A stretch of DNA of 64,000 nucleotides from Nitrobium sp046350935 (GCA_046350935.1 JAXLZK010000015.1:15687-79686); one strand, 5' to 3'; shown: positions 8,142 through 17,431, numbered from the stretch's first letter. Made by a program: numbers and translations. The notes: generated from the letters alone by a model not told the origin.

Positions 8142-9314
8142 TTATTTTACCAGTTGGTTCAACTGGAACATGGGCAGGAGCACCGCCAGCACGATAAAAC
8201 CCACCGCCACTCCCATCAAAAGGATCATAACCGGTTCGAGCAGGGAGAGGGCCTGCTGCACCCTCCTGCCGAATTCCTCCTCGTAGGAGTCCGCCGCCTT
8301 GTCCAGCACCTCCGCCAGCTTCCCCCCCTTTTCTCCCGTTGCAATCAACTGGAGGAGCACCGGGGGAAAGCCTTCGAGAGAGGAGGAGAGGCGCGCGCCC
8401 TCAGCAATCCTCCGCGCCGCCCCGTTGATCCTGCTTTCAAGGACGACGTTCCCCACCGACTTCGCCGAGAGCTCAAGAGCCCTGAGCAGGGGCAGCCCCC
8501 CTTCGAGGAGAAACCCGAGGGTCCGGGCGAAGCGGGCGTAGTAGAGACTCTGGACGAGATTGCCGGGGAGCCTCAGCTTCACCGCATCGATCAGGTCCCT
8601 CCTCCTTTTCCGTATTTCCCTGACCCCTGCCGCACCAGCGAGAGCCGCAGCGGCCAGGAGCCACCAGTAGTGGATGACGAGATTGCTCAGGACGATGAGG
8701 AGCTGGGTAATGAGGGGCAGGGCGCTCTTCGAGCTCTCGAAGATCCGGACGATCTTGGGGATCACGAAGGCAAACAGGAAAGAAAGGACCGCACAACCCA
8801 CTCCCGCCATGAAGGAGGGATAGATCAGGGCGATCCGCACCTTCGCCCGCACGCCGGCCTGCCTCTCCAGAAAGTCCGCCAGCCGGTCCAGTATCCTGTC
8901 TAGGGTCCCGCTCTGTTCGCCCGCGGCAACCATGGTGCGATAGAACTCGGGGAAGATGCCGGGGTAGCCCTCCAGGGCGCGGGAGAGGCTCGCTCCGCCG
9001 GACACCCGTTCCCTGACGTCAAGCAGAAGGCCCTTCCAGAACCCCTTATGCTCCTCGGAGAGCGACCGCAAGGCGTCCATGAGGGGAACTCCCGACGAAA
9101 GCAGGGTGGAAAGCTGCCGGGTCACGGGAGGCAGGAGGGCCGCGTGATCCCGGGAGGGAAGCCAGCTCTTCACGTTGCGGTGCTCGCGCACCTCCTTGGC
9201 GAAGATCTCCTGAGCCCTGATGCCCGAAAGGGCGTCCTGCAGCCCGTCCGCCTCGATGGCGCCCGCGACCGGGGAGCCGTCCCTCTTATACCCCTTGTAA
9301 TGAAATATCGGCAT
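8142..9314 (-). CDS. gspF: Type II secretion inner-membrane platform protein GspF
   Basis: This 390-residue protein begins MPIFHYKGYKRDG, as GspF/PilC proteins do, and has two T2SSF domains (residues ~60-185 and ~265-385), each followed by membrane helices. GspF sits at the base of the inner-membrane platform and couples GspE ATPase motion to pseudopilus assembly. It overlaps the end of gspE by 29 bases and precedes gspG by 27, consistent with one transcript. Confidence 0.93.
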   Translation of the reverse strand: MPIFHYKGYKRDGSPVAGAIEADGLQDALSGIRAQEIFAKEVREHRNVKSWLPSRDHAALLPPVTRQLSTLLSSGVPLMDALRSLSEEHKGFWKGLLLDVRERVSGGASLSRALEGYPGIFPEFYRTMVAAGEQSGTLDRILDRLADFLERQAGVRAKVRIALIYPSFMAGVGCAVLSFLFAFVIPKIVRIFESSKSALPLITQLLIVLSNLVIHYWWLLAAAALAGAAGVREIRKRRRDLIDAVKLRLPGNLVQSLYYARFARTLGFLLEGGLPLLRALELSAKSVGNVVLESRINGAARRIAEGARLSSSLEGFPPVLLQLIATGEKGGKLAEVLDKAADSYEEEFGRRVQQALSLLEPVMILLMGVAVGFIVLAVLLPMFQLNQLVK

Positions 9315-10809
9315 AATCCTTCTGCGTCACCCTCAGGACCTCCTCGATGGTGGTGCTCCCCTGCGCCGCCTTTTCAAACCCGTCATCGCGCAACGATTTC
9401 ATCCCCTTCGACACCGCACAGCTCCTGATGCTCTGCGCATCGGTCTTCCCGGTGATCATCTGCCGTATGTCGTTGTCCACCACGAGGAGCTCGAAAATTC
9501 CCGTTCTTCCCAGGTACCCCTTTCCTCCGCACTTCCCGCAGCCCGCGCCCCGGTAAAGGAGCGTTGCAGAAACATACTTCCTCTCCTCTTCAGTGGGAGT
9601 ATAGGATTCCTTGCAGTGCGGGCATATGGCCCTGACCAGCCTCTGGGCCAGCACCCCTGTGAGCGAGGTCGCCACCAGGAAAGGCTCGACCCCCATGTCG
9701 ATAAGCCGGGTGACGGCGGAGGGGGCATCGTTGGTATGGAGGGTGCTCAGGACAAGATGCCCGGTGAGGGACGCCTGGATCGCCACTTCCGCGGTCTCGA
9801 AATCCCGTATCTCGCCCAGCATGATCACGTCCGGGTCCTGCCGGAGAATGGAGCGGAGCCCCGAGGCGAACGTGAGGCCGATCTTCGGGTTCACCTGGAT
9901 CTGCCCGATCCCCTTCAACTGATATTCAACCGGGTCTTCGACGGTCATGATGTTCTTTTCCTCGGTATGGATCCTGTTCAGGGCCGCATAGAGGGTAGTA
10001 GTCTTGCCGCTCCCGGTGGGGCCGGTCACGAGCAGGATGCCGTGTGTCCTCCGCAGGAGCTCCTCCACTCTCCGGGTATCCGCCGCGTTGAAGCCGACCT
10101 CCCATAAGCCGATGACGCCCTGTCTTCTGTCGAGCAGGCGCAGGACGACCCGCTCCCCGAAGGCGGTGGGCACAATGGATACCCTGATGTCGATATCGCT
10201 CCCCCCCAGGAGGAGCCGTATCCTGCCGTCCTGCGGAAGGCGCTTTTCGGCGATGTCCAGGTTCGCCATGATCTTCACCCTGCTCACCAGCGCCTCCTGG
10301 ATGATTTTCGGCGGAGAAAGGACCTTGTGGAGAATGCCGTCCACCCGCAGCCTCACTTCCATCTCCCTTTCGTAGGGCTCGATATGGATATCGCTCGCCC
10401 TCTCCTTCACCGCCTGCTGGAGTATCGCGTTCAGGAGCCGGATGATGGGGGCCTCTTCAGTCAGTTCGAGGATATCCTTCGGCTTCTCAAACTCCGTTGC
10501 GACGGAGGAGAGGTCCTCTCCGGTGATGTTGTCCATCACCTCCTCGGCGGAGCCCACCTGTCCGTACAGTCTGTTGACCGCGTCGAGGACGACCCCTGAA
10601 GCCGCCTTCAGGGGCAGGGGCTTGAGGCCGTACCGCCGCGCAAGCTCCACCAGAGCGAGGAGGCCGCGCTCGTCGGCAAGCGCCGCCACAAGGTGCCCGT
10701 CCTCTTTCCTGAGAGGCACCAGCATGTTTCCCTTCGCAAAAGAGAGGGGCACCTCCTTGAGGAGGGCGAGGTCGATCTGTTCGTCCTCTATCTTTTCAAT
10801 GCTTTTCAT
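9286..10809 (-). CDS. gspE: Type II secretion ATPase GspE
   Basis: This 507-residue protein starts at ATG 10809 (MKSIEKIEDEQ). It has an N-terminal GspE_N region, then a AAA+ secretion ATPase domain. Visible motifs are Walker A GPTGSGKTTT (near residue 265), the Asp box, Walker B-like MLGEIRDFETAE and the His box HLVLSTLHTND. The tetracysteine zinc module (CPHC ... CGKC) is intact. It powers pseudopilus growth at the cytoplasmic face. The start overlaps the metalloprotease gene by 14 bases. Confidence 0.95.
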   Translation of the reverse strand: MKSIEKIEDEQIDLALLKEVPLSFAKGNMLVPLRKEDGHLVAALADERGLLALVELARRYGLKPLPLKAASGVVLDAVNRLYGQVGSAEEVMDNITGEDLSSVATEFEKPKDILELTEEAPIIRLLNAILQQAVKERASDIHIEPYEREMEVRLRVDGILHKVLSPPKIIQEALVSRVKIMANLDIAEKRLPQDGRIRLLLGGSDIDIRVSIVPTAFGERVVLRLLDRRQGVIGLWEVGFNAADTRRVEELLRRTHGILLVTGPTGSGKTTTLYAALNRIHTEEKNIMTVEDPVEYQLKGIGQIQVNPKIGLTFASGLRSILRQDPDVIMLGEIRDFETAEVAIQASLTGHLVLSTLHTNDAPSAVTRLIDMGVEPFLVATSLTGVLAQRLVRAICPHCKESYTPTEEERKYVSATLLYRGAGCGKCGGKGYLGRTGIFELLVVDNDIRQMITGKTDAQSIRSCAVSKGMKSLRDDGFEKAAQGSTTIEEVLRVTQKDYADISLQGV

Positions 10810-12850
10810 CTGCCGCCGTCGCTCCCCGTCTTTTTTTCCTGCCGGACCTGTAGAGCACGATGCCGAACGAGAAGGCGGCCGGGAGGGACAAAGGGTACTG
10901 TACCCCATAGACCAGGGGAGTAAGCGCCCATCTCGCCGCCGTCCGCAGCGCCTCGTGTCGGCGGAGATATCCGGCTATCGGGGGAGAAAACGAGTAGTAC
11001 CATTTCACGAGGACCTTCCCCGCGGTGTTGGGGAGCGTCACGACGGGCACCCCTGCAACAGCCACCCTGATATCGGCGAGAAGGACGGCATCCCTGAAGT
11101 CCCGCAGTGCCTGCACTTCGGGGGCAAGAGGGCTCCCGTATGCCGCCGTGGCGATGAAGCACCCTCCCCCTCCCGATCCGCTTCCCGACCCGGAGGAAGA
11201 GCTCCCTCCGCTGTCGGGGGTGCCGCCGGTGTCCGTCCCTCCCGTGGAGGGGGTGGACGTATCAGCGACCGCGCGGTCCGCAGTGAAGGAATAGGAGATG
11301 CTGTCCTCGGTCATCGAAGTATTCATCACGATGGCTACCACCTTCGTGTACGTGGCTGCGCTCCCGAAGTCGGCGACCTGCTGCTGCACAGAGGAGCTGT
11401 CCAAGGTGACGTCCCTCTCGTCATATCCTCCGTCAGGCTTCTGCAGGAGGAGCTTCACCGCGAGGTTCCCGGTATTCATGTTCGAGAAGCTCAGCGTGAG
11501 GGTCGAGGCGGAGGAATCGGGTTTGAAGGCATAGAAGCTCGCGGAGAGGTGCTTCAGCGTCCCGCCCGGGCTTTGCGGATAGGACGAGTAAGCAGCCGTG
11601 TGCTTAATGAGTGGATAATAGCTTCCGTCGATGTATTCCCTTTTGAAGTTCGCCGCCTCGAAGGCCCCGAAGCCGCTTTCCAGGGTCGTGCCCCGCGCGG
11701 CAAGCTCGTCGGACAGGGCCGCAAGGACGTTCTGCCCGTTGCCGAGACGTACCCATATGGACTTGATAATATCGTTTCCATACCTCTCGGAAAGGAACTT
11801 CGCCCAGATAGTGGTGCCGTACTGGTAAACACCGTACATATCGTAAAAGTTGAGGGAGTTGTCCGGGTGATCGAACCATCCGGAGCTGTCCCTGCCGGTC
11901 GTGCCTGCCGCCGAGCCGTCCATGTTGTAGAACGTCTCCCCGCTGTCCCATACCCCGTTGTCGTTGGTGTCATCGTAGCGCTGTCCCAGATAGGTCAGAT
12001 AGTCATTCACCGAGGGATAGACCGTATCCTCCATCCAGGTGGCGGCGGCTTCCATCCACCAACTGACGGCGGTCGCCGTGGTGTACTGGAACTGGCAGGC
12101 GTGGAAAAATTCATGGGCCGCCGTAACCTTCATCGCCCCCTTCTGGGACCCTTCCGGGTCCAGGTCCGCAGGATAGCCGATGAAATCGTTGTCGACCACG
12201 ATATAGACGTTCGACGGACCGGTATCATAGGAGGTGTACCCGTAAGCGCCGCTCAGGTTCTTCACGTACACGTCGAATTTTCCGTCCCCCCCGGCGGTGC
12301 CGTCCGAAGCCGGGGCCGTATAGCCGAGAGTGCTCACCTCCTGTGTCCATACCGTATCGAAGTAGGAGGCGAGGTCGATCACGAACTGCGGAACGGTGCT
12401 CTGCGCTCCGTCATACCCGTATGCGGCGTCTCCACGGGAATTGTCCTCAGTGTAGTGGATCTTGAAGTGCCCACCGGGACTGTCGTACGTCCAGACCGCC
12501 ACATTCCTCCCGTAGTAATCGGAGTCGTACACGTCGGTGGGGCGGTTCAGGACGAACCTGTTCTCGCTGTAGAGAAGGTCTCGGTTCTCCTTCGCTTCGA
12601 GCAGCAGCAGGGTCGCCGATTTGAAGGGAAGCGCGGCGGGTGCGGAGGCCCGGAAGGTCCTGGGGAGCCGGGTATGGTCGAAAAGGGCATATAGCTTATA
12701 GTTGAGGGCCGTCCGGTAGTCGAGCTCTCCCCTCTCATATGCCCGTTGAATCAACTGGATGCTGTTTTCCCGGAGCGGGGTGCTGCCGGAGGTGCTGCCG
12801 GCTATGCCGGCGAGCAGACAGACGAACAGGAGAAAGACCGTTTTCCGCAT
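10796..12850 (-). CDS. Putative secreted zinc metalloprotease (MXAN_6640-like) with CFI-box C-terminus
   Basis: This 684-residue protein starts at ATG 12850, overlapping the preceding lipoprotein stop as TGATG. A signal peptide covers residues 1-~20. The central region has the zincin motif HEFFH in AAHEFFHACQFQY, then WWMEAAATWMED, whose Glu may be the third zinc ligand. A beta-rich segment and a Gly/Ser-rich linker lead to GGGCFIATAAYGSPLAPEV. This is the Cys-initiated 'CFI-box' C-terminal region, followed by hydrophobic YYSFSPPIAGYL and a basic tail. These proteins are thought to be surface or secreted enzymes. Location between gspD and gspE suggests a dedicated T2SS substrate or accessory, which is inference. 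Activity is untested. Confidence 0.8.
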   Translation of the reverse strand: MRKTVFLLFVCLLAGIAGSTSGSTPLRENSIQLIQRAYERGELDYRTALNYKLYALFDHTRLPRTFRASAPAALPFKSATLLLLEAKENRDLLYSENRFVLNRPTDVYDSDYYGRNVAVWTYDSPGGHFKIHYTEDNSRGDAAYGYDGAQSTVPQFVIDLASYFDTVWTQEVSTLGYTAPASDGTAGGDGKFDVYVKNLSGAYGYTSYDTGPSNVYIVVDNDFIGYPADLDPEGSQKGAMKVTAAHEFFHACQFQYTTATAVSWWMEAAATWMEDTVYPSVNDYLTYLGQRYDDTNDNGVWDSGETFYNMDGSAAGTTGRDSSGWFDHPDNSLNFYDMYGVYQYGTTIWAKFLSERYGNDIIKSIWVRLGNGQNVLAALSDELAARGTTLESGFGAFEAANFKREYIDGSYYPLIKHTAAYSSYPQSPGGTLKHLSASFYAFKPDSSASTLTLSFSNMNTGNLAVKLLLQKPDGGYDERDVTLDSSSVQQQVADFGSAATYTKVVAIVMNTSMTEDSISYSFTADRAVADTSTPSTGGTDTGGTPDSGGSSSSGSGSGSGGGGCFIATAAYGSPLAPEVQALRDFRDAVLLADIRVAVAGVPVVTLPNTAGKVLVKWYYSFSPPIAGYLRRHEALRTAARWALTPLVYGVQYPLSLPAAFSFGIVLYRSGRKKRRGATAADEKH

Positions 12851-13440
12851 CAATCCACCAGCATGGCCCCTCTCCGGATGGGGTGGATCACGGTCTTTCC
12901 CGGCTCGACCACCACAGTGGCGACCGGCCCGCCGGTCTCGAAGGCGACGGTATACTCGCCGGCGGGGAGCAGAAGCCGGTACACGCCCTTCGCATCCGTC
13001 GGCTCTGTATAGACGCGGTCTTTTCCGACTATCCGCAGCGGGAGGTCAGGGTACAGCGTGACGATCCCCCGGCGGGGACGCAGCTTCCCTCCCGAGACCG
13101 CTTTGTACACCACGCCGGTAAGCATCCCTTTCCGGGTGTCCGTCAGCTCCGTAAACTCCTTTGTTTTTGTTTCATAGGGGCGCTCCGCGGCCTTGAAAAC
13201 TTCGACCAGAGGAGCGTACCCCTCCTTTGTGGAAAACACGACGCCGTAATTACCCTCCGTGATTCCCTCCTCAACAGTGATCCTCCCCTGCACGGGGGTG
13301 ACCTTTTGCAGGGAGCTCCCGTCGAAAACGTAATAGACTTCCACGGCGTCCCTGGAGGGCGCAGGGGGAGGAGCGGTGGCGGCGCAGGACACGAAAGACG
13401 CCCCGACAAAGAGGAAAACAAGGGCGCACAGCCCCTTCAT
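12850..13440 (-). CDS. Lipoprotein with carboxypeptidase-regulatory-like domain in the gsp operon
   Basis: This 196-residue protein starts at ATG 13440. A lipobox is visible at the end of the signal peptide (GASFVS^CAAT), so it should be lipid-anchored. The C-terminal ~80 residues (YTEPTDAKGVYRLLLPAGEY) resemble a CarboxypepD_reg beta sandwich. It lies 52 bases after gspD and overlaps the metalloprotease gene. It could be a pilotin for the GspD secretin or a partner of the metalloprotease. No known pilotin fold is recognisable, so the role is open. An in-frame start at 13536 would overlap gspD and is not favoured. Confidence 0.75.
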   Translation of the reverse strand: MKGLCALVFLFVGASFVSCAATAPPPAPSRDAVEVYYVFDGSSLQKVTPVQGRITVEEGITEGNYGVVFSTKEGYAPLVEVFKAAERPYETKTKEFTELTDTRKGMLTGVVYKAVSGGKLRPRRGIVTLYPDLPLRIVGKDRVYTEPTDAKGVYRLLLPAGEYTVAFETGGPVATVVVEPGKTVIHPIRRGAMLVD

Positions 13441-13492
13441 GGCAGCCGGAATGAGGAGGGACCTTTTCCCCGCACCGCCCGTTCTCCCGTCC

Positions 13493-15769
13493 TCATTTTG
13501 CAAGCGAGCCCTTTGCTTTTTTGACTGGTTCCGCATTCTTCACCTCGGGTAGTGCCAGGAATTCCGCTGCCGCATCCTGCATCTTCTTTCCTTTTCCGAT
13601 CTTGATATAATACTCCCTCTCGGGACCCTCGATCACCTGCAGCGCCGAGGCGTCCTTCGAGGAGATGATTTCACGGGCCCGCGCATCGGGAACCCCTTCC
13701 CTGAACCGCACCAGGAGCACATCCTCCGTATAGATGGATTCGTCCGCCGCGGCAAAGACCCGCTGTTTGTCCCTCGTAAGCTGAGAGAGGCTCTCCCCCT
13801 CCTTGATAACGTGGGGCGTAATGAATACAAGGAGATTCGTCTTCTTTTTTGAAGTGCTCTTATTCTTGAAGAGCCACCCGAAAAGGGGGATGTCGCCGAA
13901 AAACGGGACCTTGGTCAGGGAATCCTCGTTCCGTTCCTGCATGAGCCCCCCGATCACCACCGTCTCCTTGTCCCGGACCACCACCGAGGTCTTGGTGGAG
14001 CGTTTGGTGGTGGTCGGTCCGATCGTGGTGAGGATGGTTTCGGAATCCTGTTTGACGGACGAGATCTCCTGGTAGATATCGAGCTTCACATAGGTCCCTT
14101 CGGTGATCTGGGGCGTGATCCTCAGTTTGATGCCGACGTCCTGCCGGTCGATGGAGGTGGTCGGCACGTAGGAGGTGGTGCTCGTAGACGTGATCTCCCG
14201 CTTGGAGATGAAGGGCACGTTCTCGCCCACCACGATTTCCGCCTCCCGGTTGTCCGCGGTGAGGATCTGGGGAGTGGAGAGGACATTGACCACGTCCTTG
14301 AAATCGTTGAGGTTGAAGATCGCGGCGAGGCCCGGGGTGGTGACGTCCGAGGTGGCGCCGCTGATAAAACTCTGCGGGATCGTGTAGTAATTGCCGAGCC
14401 CCCCGAGGGTCAGCCCCGAAAGCCCCGATACGATGGACTGGATGGTGCTCGAATCCACGCTCCCCACCCCTCCCACGAAAATGGGCTTGTCGTCCACCGT
14501 GACCGTACCGCGCCACTTAGCCCCCAGCTCCAGGAGACCGTCGATCGAGACTTCGGCGATCATCGCTTCGACGAAGACCTGCCGTCTTCTCCTGTCGAGC
14601 TGCTTCACGATCTGCGCAAAGTTCTGATAGTCGGAGGGCGATGCGACGATGACCAGGGAATTGGTGGACTTGTCGGCGGTGACGCTGATGCCTCCTGCCG
14701 CTTCGAAGGGGGTAACGGCAGGACCCCCCTGGACCGCCTGCTTCACCGGTTGGATCGCCTTCAGCATTCCTTCGAGGACCTTTGCGAGCTCCACCGCGTC
14801 GGCATTTTCGAGGAAGTAGACGTTGATCCGCCCGAGGGCCTCGGGCGAGGGCGCGTCGAGATGCGCGATGAGAGACTTCATGGACTCCTTGGTCCCCCTG
14901 TCGCCGAACAGGATGACGGCGTTCAGGCGTGTGTCCGCGACCGCCCGGGCCGTTTCGACGGCGGACGCCTGGGCGGACGCCGCCTGCTGACGGCGGCCCA
15001 GCCCCTCGTTCAGCACCCGTGCAACGGCGTCAGCGCTGGAATTCTTCAGAAAGACGAAGACAGGCTCCTCCATGGACGAGGGCTGATCGATCACCTCGAC
15101 AATGGAGAGCACCTTCTCGACGTTCAGGCCGGAATCGACCACCAGGAGCATGTTCCCCGGCCCGAAGGCGGAGAGATACCCGTCCTTGGAAACCACCGGC
15201 AGGAGGAGCTTCAGGGCGTCTTCGGATGCGATGTTCTTGAGCCGCACCAGGCGGGCGATATAGGCTTCGTTGACGGGCTGCTTCTCCACCCCGACCCTGA
15301 GCCCCTTCTGCTTCGCCTCCGCAAGGGGGATGATCTTGTATGCGTCCACCCCGGAGGGGACGACGGTAAAGCCTTTCATCTCGAGGACGGAGGTGAACAG
15401 GGCGTAGGCGTCTTCGACACTCAGCTTCGAGGGGGCGATAATGGTGATCTTCCCCTTCACCCGTTCGTCATAGATGAAATTCTTTCGCGTGATCTCGCTG
15501 ATGAATTTCGTGACGGCGGTGAGATCGACGTCCACGAAATTAAAAGTGACCTTCTGGTCCCTGTCCCCCTTCTCACGCGTCTCTGCAGAGGCGGAGAGGA
15601 GCGGTGGGAAAGGGCAGAAGGAGAAAAGCGAAAAAGCCGGAACAAGCACAAAAAATATAATGAAAACAACAGGCCAGGACACGGGGGCGCTCTTTCCCCC
15701 CGCTCCCTCGCGGCCCTGCCTCTCCCCTGCTTCCCTTCCTGTCCCTTCTCCCTTCATGCGTCCTTTCAT
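13493..15769 (-). CDS. gspD: Type II secretion secretin GspD with C-terminal protease-prodomain-like extension
   Basis: This 758-residue outer-membrane secretin starts with a long basic N-terminus and a signal-anchor (VVFIIFFVLVPAFSLFSF). Domain N0 begins at VTFNFVDVDLTAVTKFISEIT (~residue 70). N1-N3 repeats follow (IARLVRLKNIASEDAL; INVYFLENADAVELAKVL). The secretin domain covers about residues 420-640, ending VPFFGDIPLFGWLFKNKS..KKTNLLVFITPHVI. Beyond it lies ~100 residues (LLVRFREGVPDARAREI ... LPEVKNAEP) that resemble the I9/fervidolysin-type propeptide fold, where a pilotin-binding S-domain would usually be. It forms the outer-membrane channel for folded exoproteins. Confidence 0.93.
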   Translation of the reverse strand: MKGRMKGEGTGREAGERQGREGAGGKSAPVSWPVVFIIFFVLVPAFSLFSFCPFPPLLSASAETREKGDRDQKVTFNFVDVDLTAVTKFISEITRKNFIYDERVKGKITIIAPSKLSVEDAYALFTSVLEMKGFTVVPSGVDAYKIIPLAEAKQKGLRVGVEKQPVNEAYIARLVRLKNIASEDALKLLLPVVSKDGYLSAFGPGNMLLVVDSGLNVEKVLSIVEVIDQPSSMEEPVFVFLKNSSADAVARVLNEGLGRRQQAASAQASAVETARAVADTRLNAVILFGDRGTKESMKSLIAHLDAPSPEALGRINVYFLENADAVELAKVLEGMLKAIQPVKQAVQGGPAVTPFEAAGGISVTADKSTNSLVIVASPSDYQNFAQIVKQLDRRRRQVFVEAMIAEVSIDGLLELGAKWRGTVTVDDKPIFVGGVGSVDSSTIQSIVSGLSGLTLGGLGNYYTIPQSFISGATSDVTTPGLAAIFNLNDFKDVVNVLSTPQILTADNREAEIVVGENVPFISKREITSTSTTSYVPTTSIDRQDVGIKLRITPQITEGTYVKLDIYQEISSVKQDSETILTTIGPTTTKRSTKTSVVVRDKETVVIGGLMQERNEDSLTKVPFFGDIPLFGWLFKNKSTSKKKTNLLVFITPHVIKEGESLSQLTRDKQRVFAAADESIYTEDVLLVRFREGVPDARAREIISSKDASALQVIEGPEREYYIKIGKGKKMQDAAAEFLALPEVKNAEPVKKAKGSLAK

Positions 15770-15789
15770 TGCTCTCTATTTATTGCTCT

Positions 15790-16674
15790 CTATTTGATGA
15801 GATATGTCAGCGACATCTTCCCGTTGTTCCGCAGGATGTCGAGCTGCACCCTGTCCATGCCCCTCAGTGCGTTAAAAGCCTGGAGGGCGCTTTCCGGGTT
15901 CGCAATCGTATATTCGTTGATCCGCAGCAAAATATCGCCGTTCTGCAGGCCGAGGCTCTGGTAGATCCCTCCCGCCTTCACCTCGGAGAGAGCGAACCCC
16001 TGCTGCCGCCCCTCCACGAAATGGGGCAGGAGGCGCGCATCGGTCATCATCTGGTTCGGCTTTTCCAACGCAGCCTGAATGCTCTTCTGGTCAAGAACAA
16101 AGCCTCCGGGGCCTGCGCTCCTGACGACTCCGGCAGGCCTGCCCGGGTCTGAGGAGGACTTCCCCTCCGTAATGACGACGCTTTCAGCAAGCGGGACGAC
16201 TCTCTCCCGCCCCCCCTCCCGGAGGTGCACTCTGTCCGGATCGATCCTGACCAGCCTGCCCATGCCGGGGACGACGTCACCTGCCCTGAATACCTCCTGA
16301 GCGCCGCCTGCATCGGCGAAGATGGCGTAGCAGTGAAGGCGGGAGCCGGCAACCGTGCCGATGAGCGCACGCCCCGCAGGGTACGGCGCCTTGTCGGGTC
16401 CCGGGGAAAGCTGCTCAAGCGTGCCGGCGGGGAAGCCGAAGGGATTTTTCCTGAGAATCGCCGCAAACTCCTGCAGGCCTCTTCTCTTTTCCTCCTGAAG
16501 CAAGGGAGAGGGGCGGGGGGCGGCGGGTCTCTCCGCTCCCTTCACCGTCAGGGAGACGACGTCCCGGGCAAAAAAAAGCAGAAGGAGAGCCAGGAAGAGC
16601 CCCAACAGGCAATTAAGCAAGGTCAGGAGGGCGCGGTGCCTTTTCCTGAGCATTTCCTGAGCGTACGCTAGCAT
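15790..16674 (-). CDS. gspC: Type II secretion protein GspC with PDZ domain
   Basis: This 294-residue inner-membrane protein has a cytoplasmic basic start, one membrane helix (residues ~17-41), a homology region (LIGTVAGSRLHCYAIFAD, residues ~100-175) and a C-terminal PDZ domain (GGIYQSLGLQNGDILLRIN). GspC links the inner-membrane platform to N0 of GspD and helps select substrates. It is the first gene of the operon. The predicted promoter puts transcription start about two bases before this ATG, so the Met at 16653 (MLRKRHRALL) may be the true start. Confidence 0.88.
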   Translation of the reverse strand: MLAYAQEMLRKRHRALLTLLNCLLGLFLALLLLFFARDVVSLTVKGAERPAAPRPSPLLQEEKRRGLQEFAAILRKNPFGFPAGTLEQLSPGPDKAPYPAGRALIGTVAGSRLHCYAIFADAGGAQEVFRAGDVVPGMGRLVRIDPDRVHLREGGRERVVPLAESVVITEGKSSSDPGRPAGVVRSAGPGGFVLDQKSIQAALEKPNQMMTDARLLPHFVEGRQQGFALSEVKAGGIYQSLGLQNGDILLRINEYTIANPESALQAFNALRGMDRVQLDILRNNGKMSLTYLIK

Positions 16675-16682
16675 CCTACAAG

Positions 16683-16711
16683 TAATAACTGTATATAGAT
16701 CCTTTTGTCAA
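16683..16711 (-). promoter_or_regulatory. Predicted sigma70 promoter of the gsp operon
   Basis: On the minus strand, TTGACA (16711-16706) is followed by a 17-base spacer and TTATTA (16688-16683). This gives a start near 16676, just ahead of gspC. The -35 box is perfect and the -10 box is fair. Confidence 0.55.
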
Positions 16712-16768
16712 GTTCCCGCGGTTCAGGACCAAGGCAATCGCGTCAAAAGAGCGATTCCGGGGAAAAGC

Positions 16769-16810
16769 AGGATCGCTTCAGGGTACGACCCTTCACTCTG
16801 GCGGTCATTG
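16769..16810. repeat. Dispersed intergenic repeat, copy 1
   Basis: The ~42 bases around CGCTTCAGGGTACGACC closely match 32255-32296, with only scattered differences. Both copies lie directly downstream of the stop codon of a minus-strand gene (mlaC here, the DUF4139 gene there). This suggests a repetitive 3'-end element. Confidence 0.6.
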
Positions 16811-17431
16811 CTTCGCTTTTTCGGTCGCCTCGCTTACCTGTTTTTTCTCCATTCTCCTGATCAGCTCCTCGTACCCTCCGGAGCGCAGTATCGCGTTGAA
16901 TTGGGTGCGATAGTTATTGACCAGGCTGACTCCCTCTATCACCACGTCATAGACCGCCCATTTGCCGTCTTTCCTGAGGAGCCGGTAGTCGATGGGGACC
17001 TCCATGTTCTTTTTCGTAATGATCTTCGTCTTTACCGTGGCATACTCTTCGTCGGTGCTCTCCCCGGTATAGAGGATTTTCTCGTCTGAGTAGTCCTCGA
17101 TCTTATTGATATAGGTCCTCTCGAGGAGGTCGCTGTACAGGGAGACGAATTCTTTCTTCTCCTCGGCCGTCCTTTTCGCCCAATGGAGGGCGAGGGAGCG
17201 CTTCGCCATCTCCTCGAAATCGAACCTCTCCGCAATCACCTTCCGGAGCGCCGCCCTCCTGTCCTTCGTCCTGTCGGGTCTTTTCAACTCCTTGTTCCTG
17301 AGGATGTCGAGGACCTTGTCCACCGTCTGCTTCACCTGGTTCGCCGGTTCGCCCGCATGGACCGGCACCGCGAACGACAGCAGCAGGAAAAAGAGCAGTA
17401 CCCGGCCATACCCGTTCATTCTCTTCAGCAT
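16805..17431 (-). CDS. mlaC: MlaC-type phospholipid-binding periplasmic protein
   Basis: This 208-residue protein starts at ATG 17431, preceded at good spacing by AAGGAG, which decides against the upstream in-frame codon at 17500. The signal peptide ends at VHAGEP. The remainder is a MlaC/Ttg2D domain (RRAALRKVIAERFDFEEMAKRSLALHWAKRT ... YRTQFNAIL). It shuttles phospholipid between the outer membrane and the inner-membrane MlaFED transporter. It is the last gene of mlaE-F-D-C. No mlaB (STAS) gene is present. Confidence 0.9.
   Translation of the reverse strand: MLKRMNGYGRVLLFFLLLSFAVPVHAGEPANQVKQTVDKVLDILRNKELKRPDRTKDRRAALRKVIAERFDFEEMAKRSLALHWAKRTAEEKKEFVSLYSDLLERTYINKIEDYSDEKILYTGESTDEEYATVKTKIITKKNMEVPIDYRLLRKDGKWAVYDVVIEGVSLVNNYRTQFNAILRSGGYEELIRRMEKKQVSEATEKAKQ

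Noticed and set aside
10442..12694. A 750-codon open frame on the plus strand
   Set aside because: It is antisense to gspE and the metalloprotease and has no family character. Long antisense frames are expected in this GC-rich DNA. The same applies to 7473-8903 and 61631-63634.
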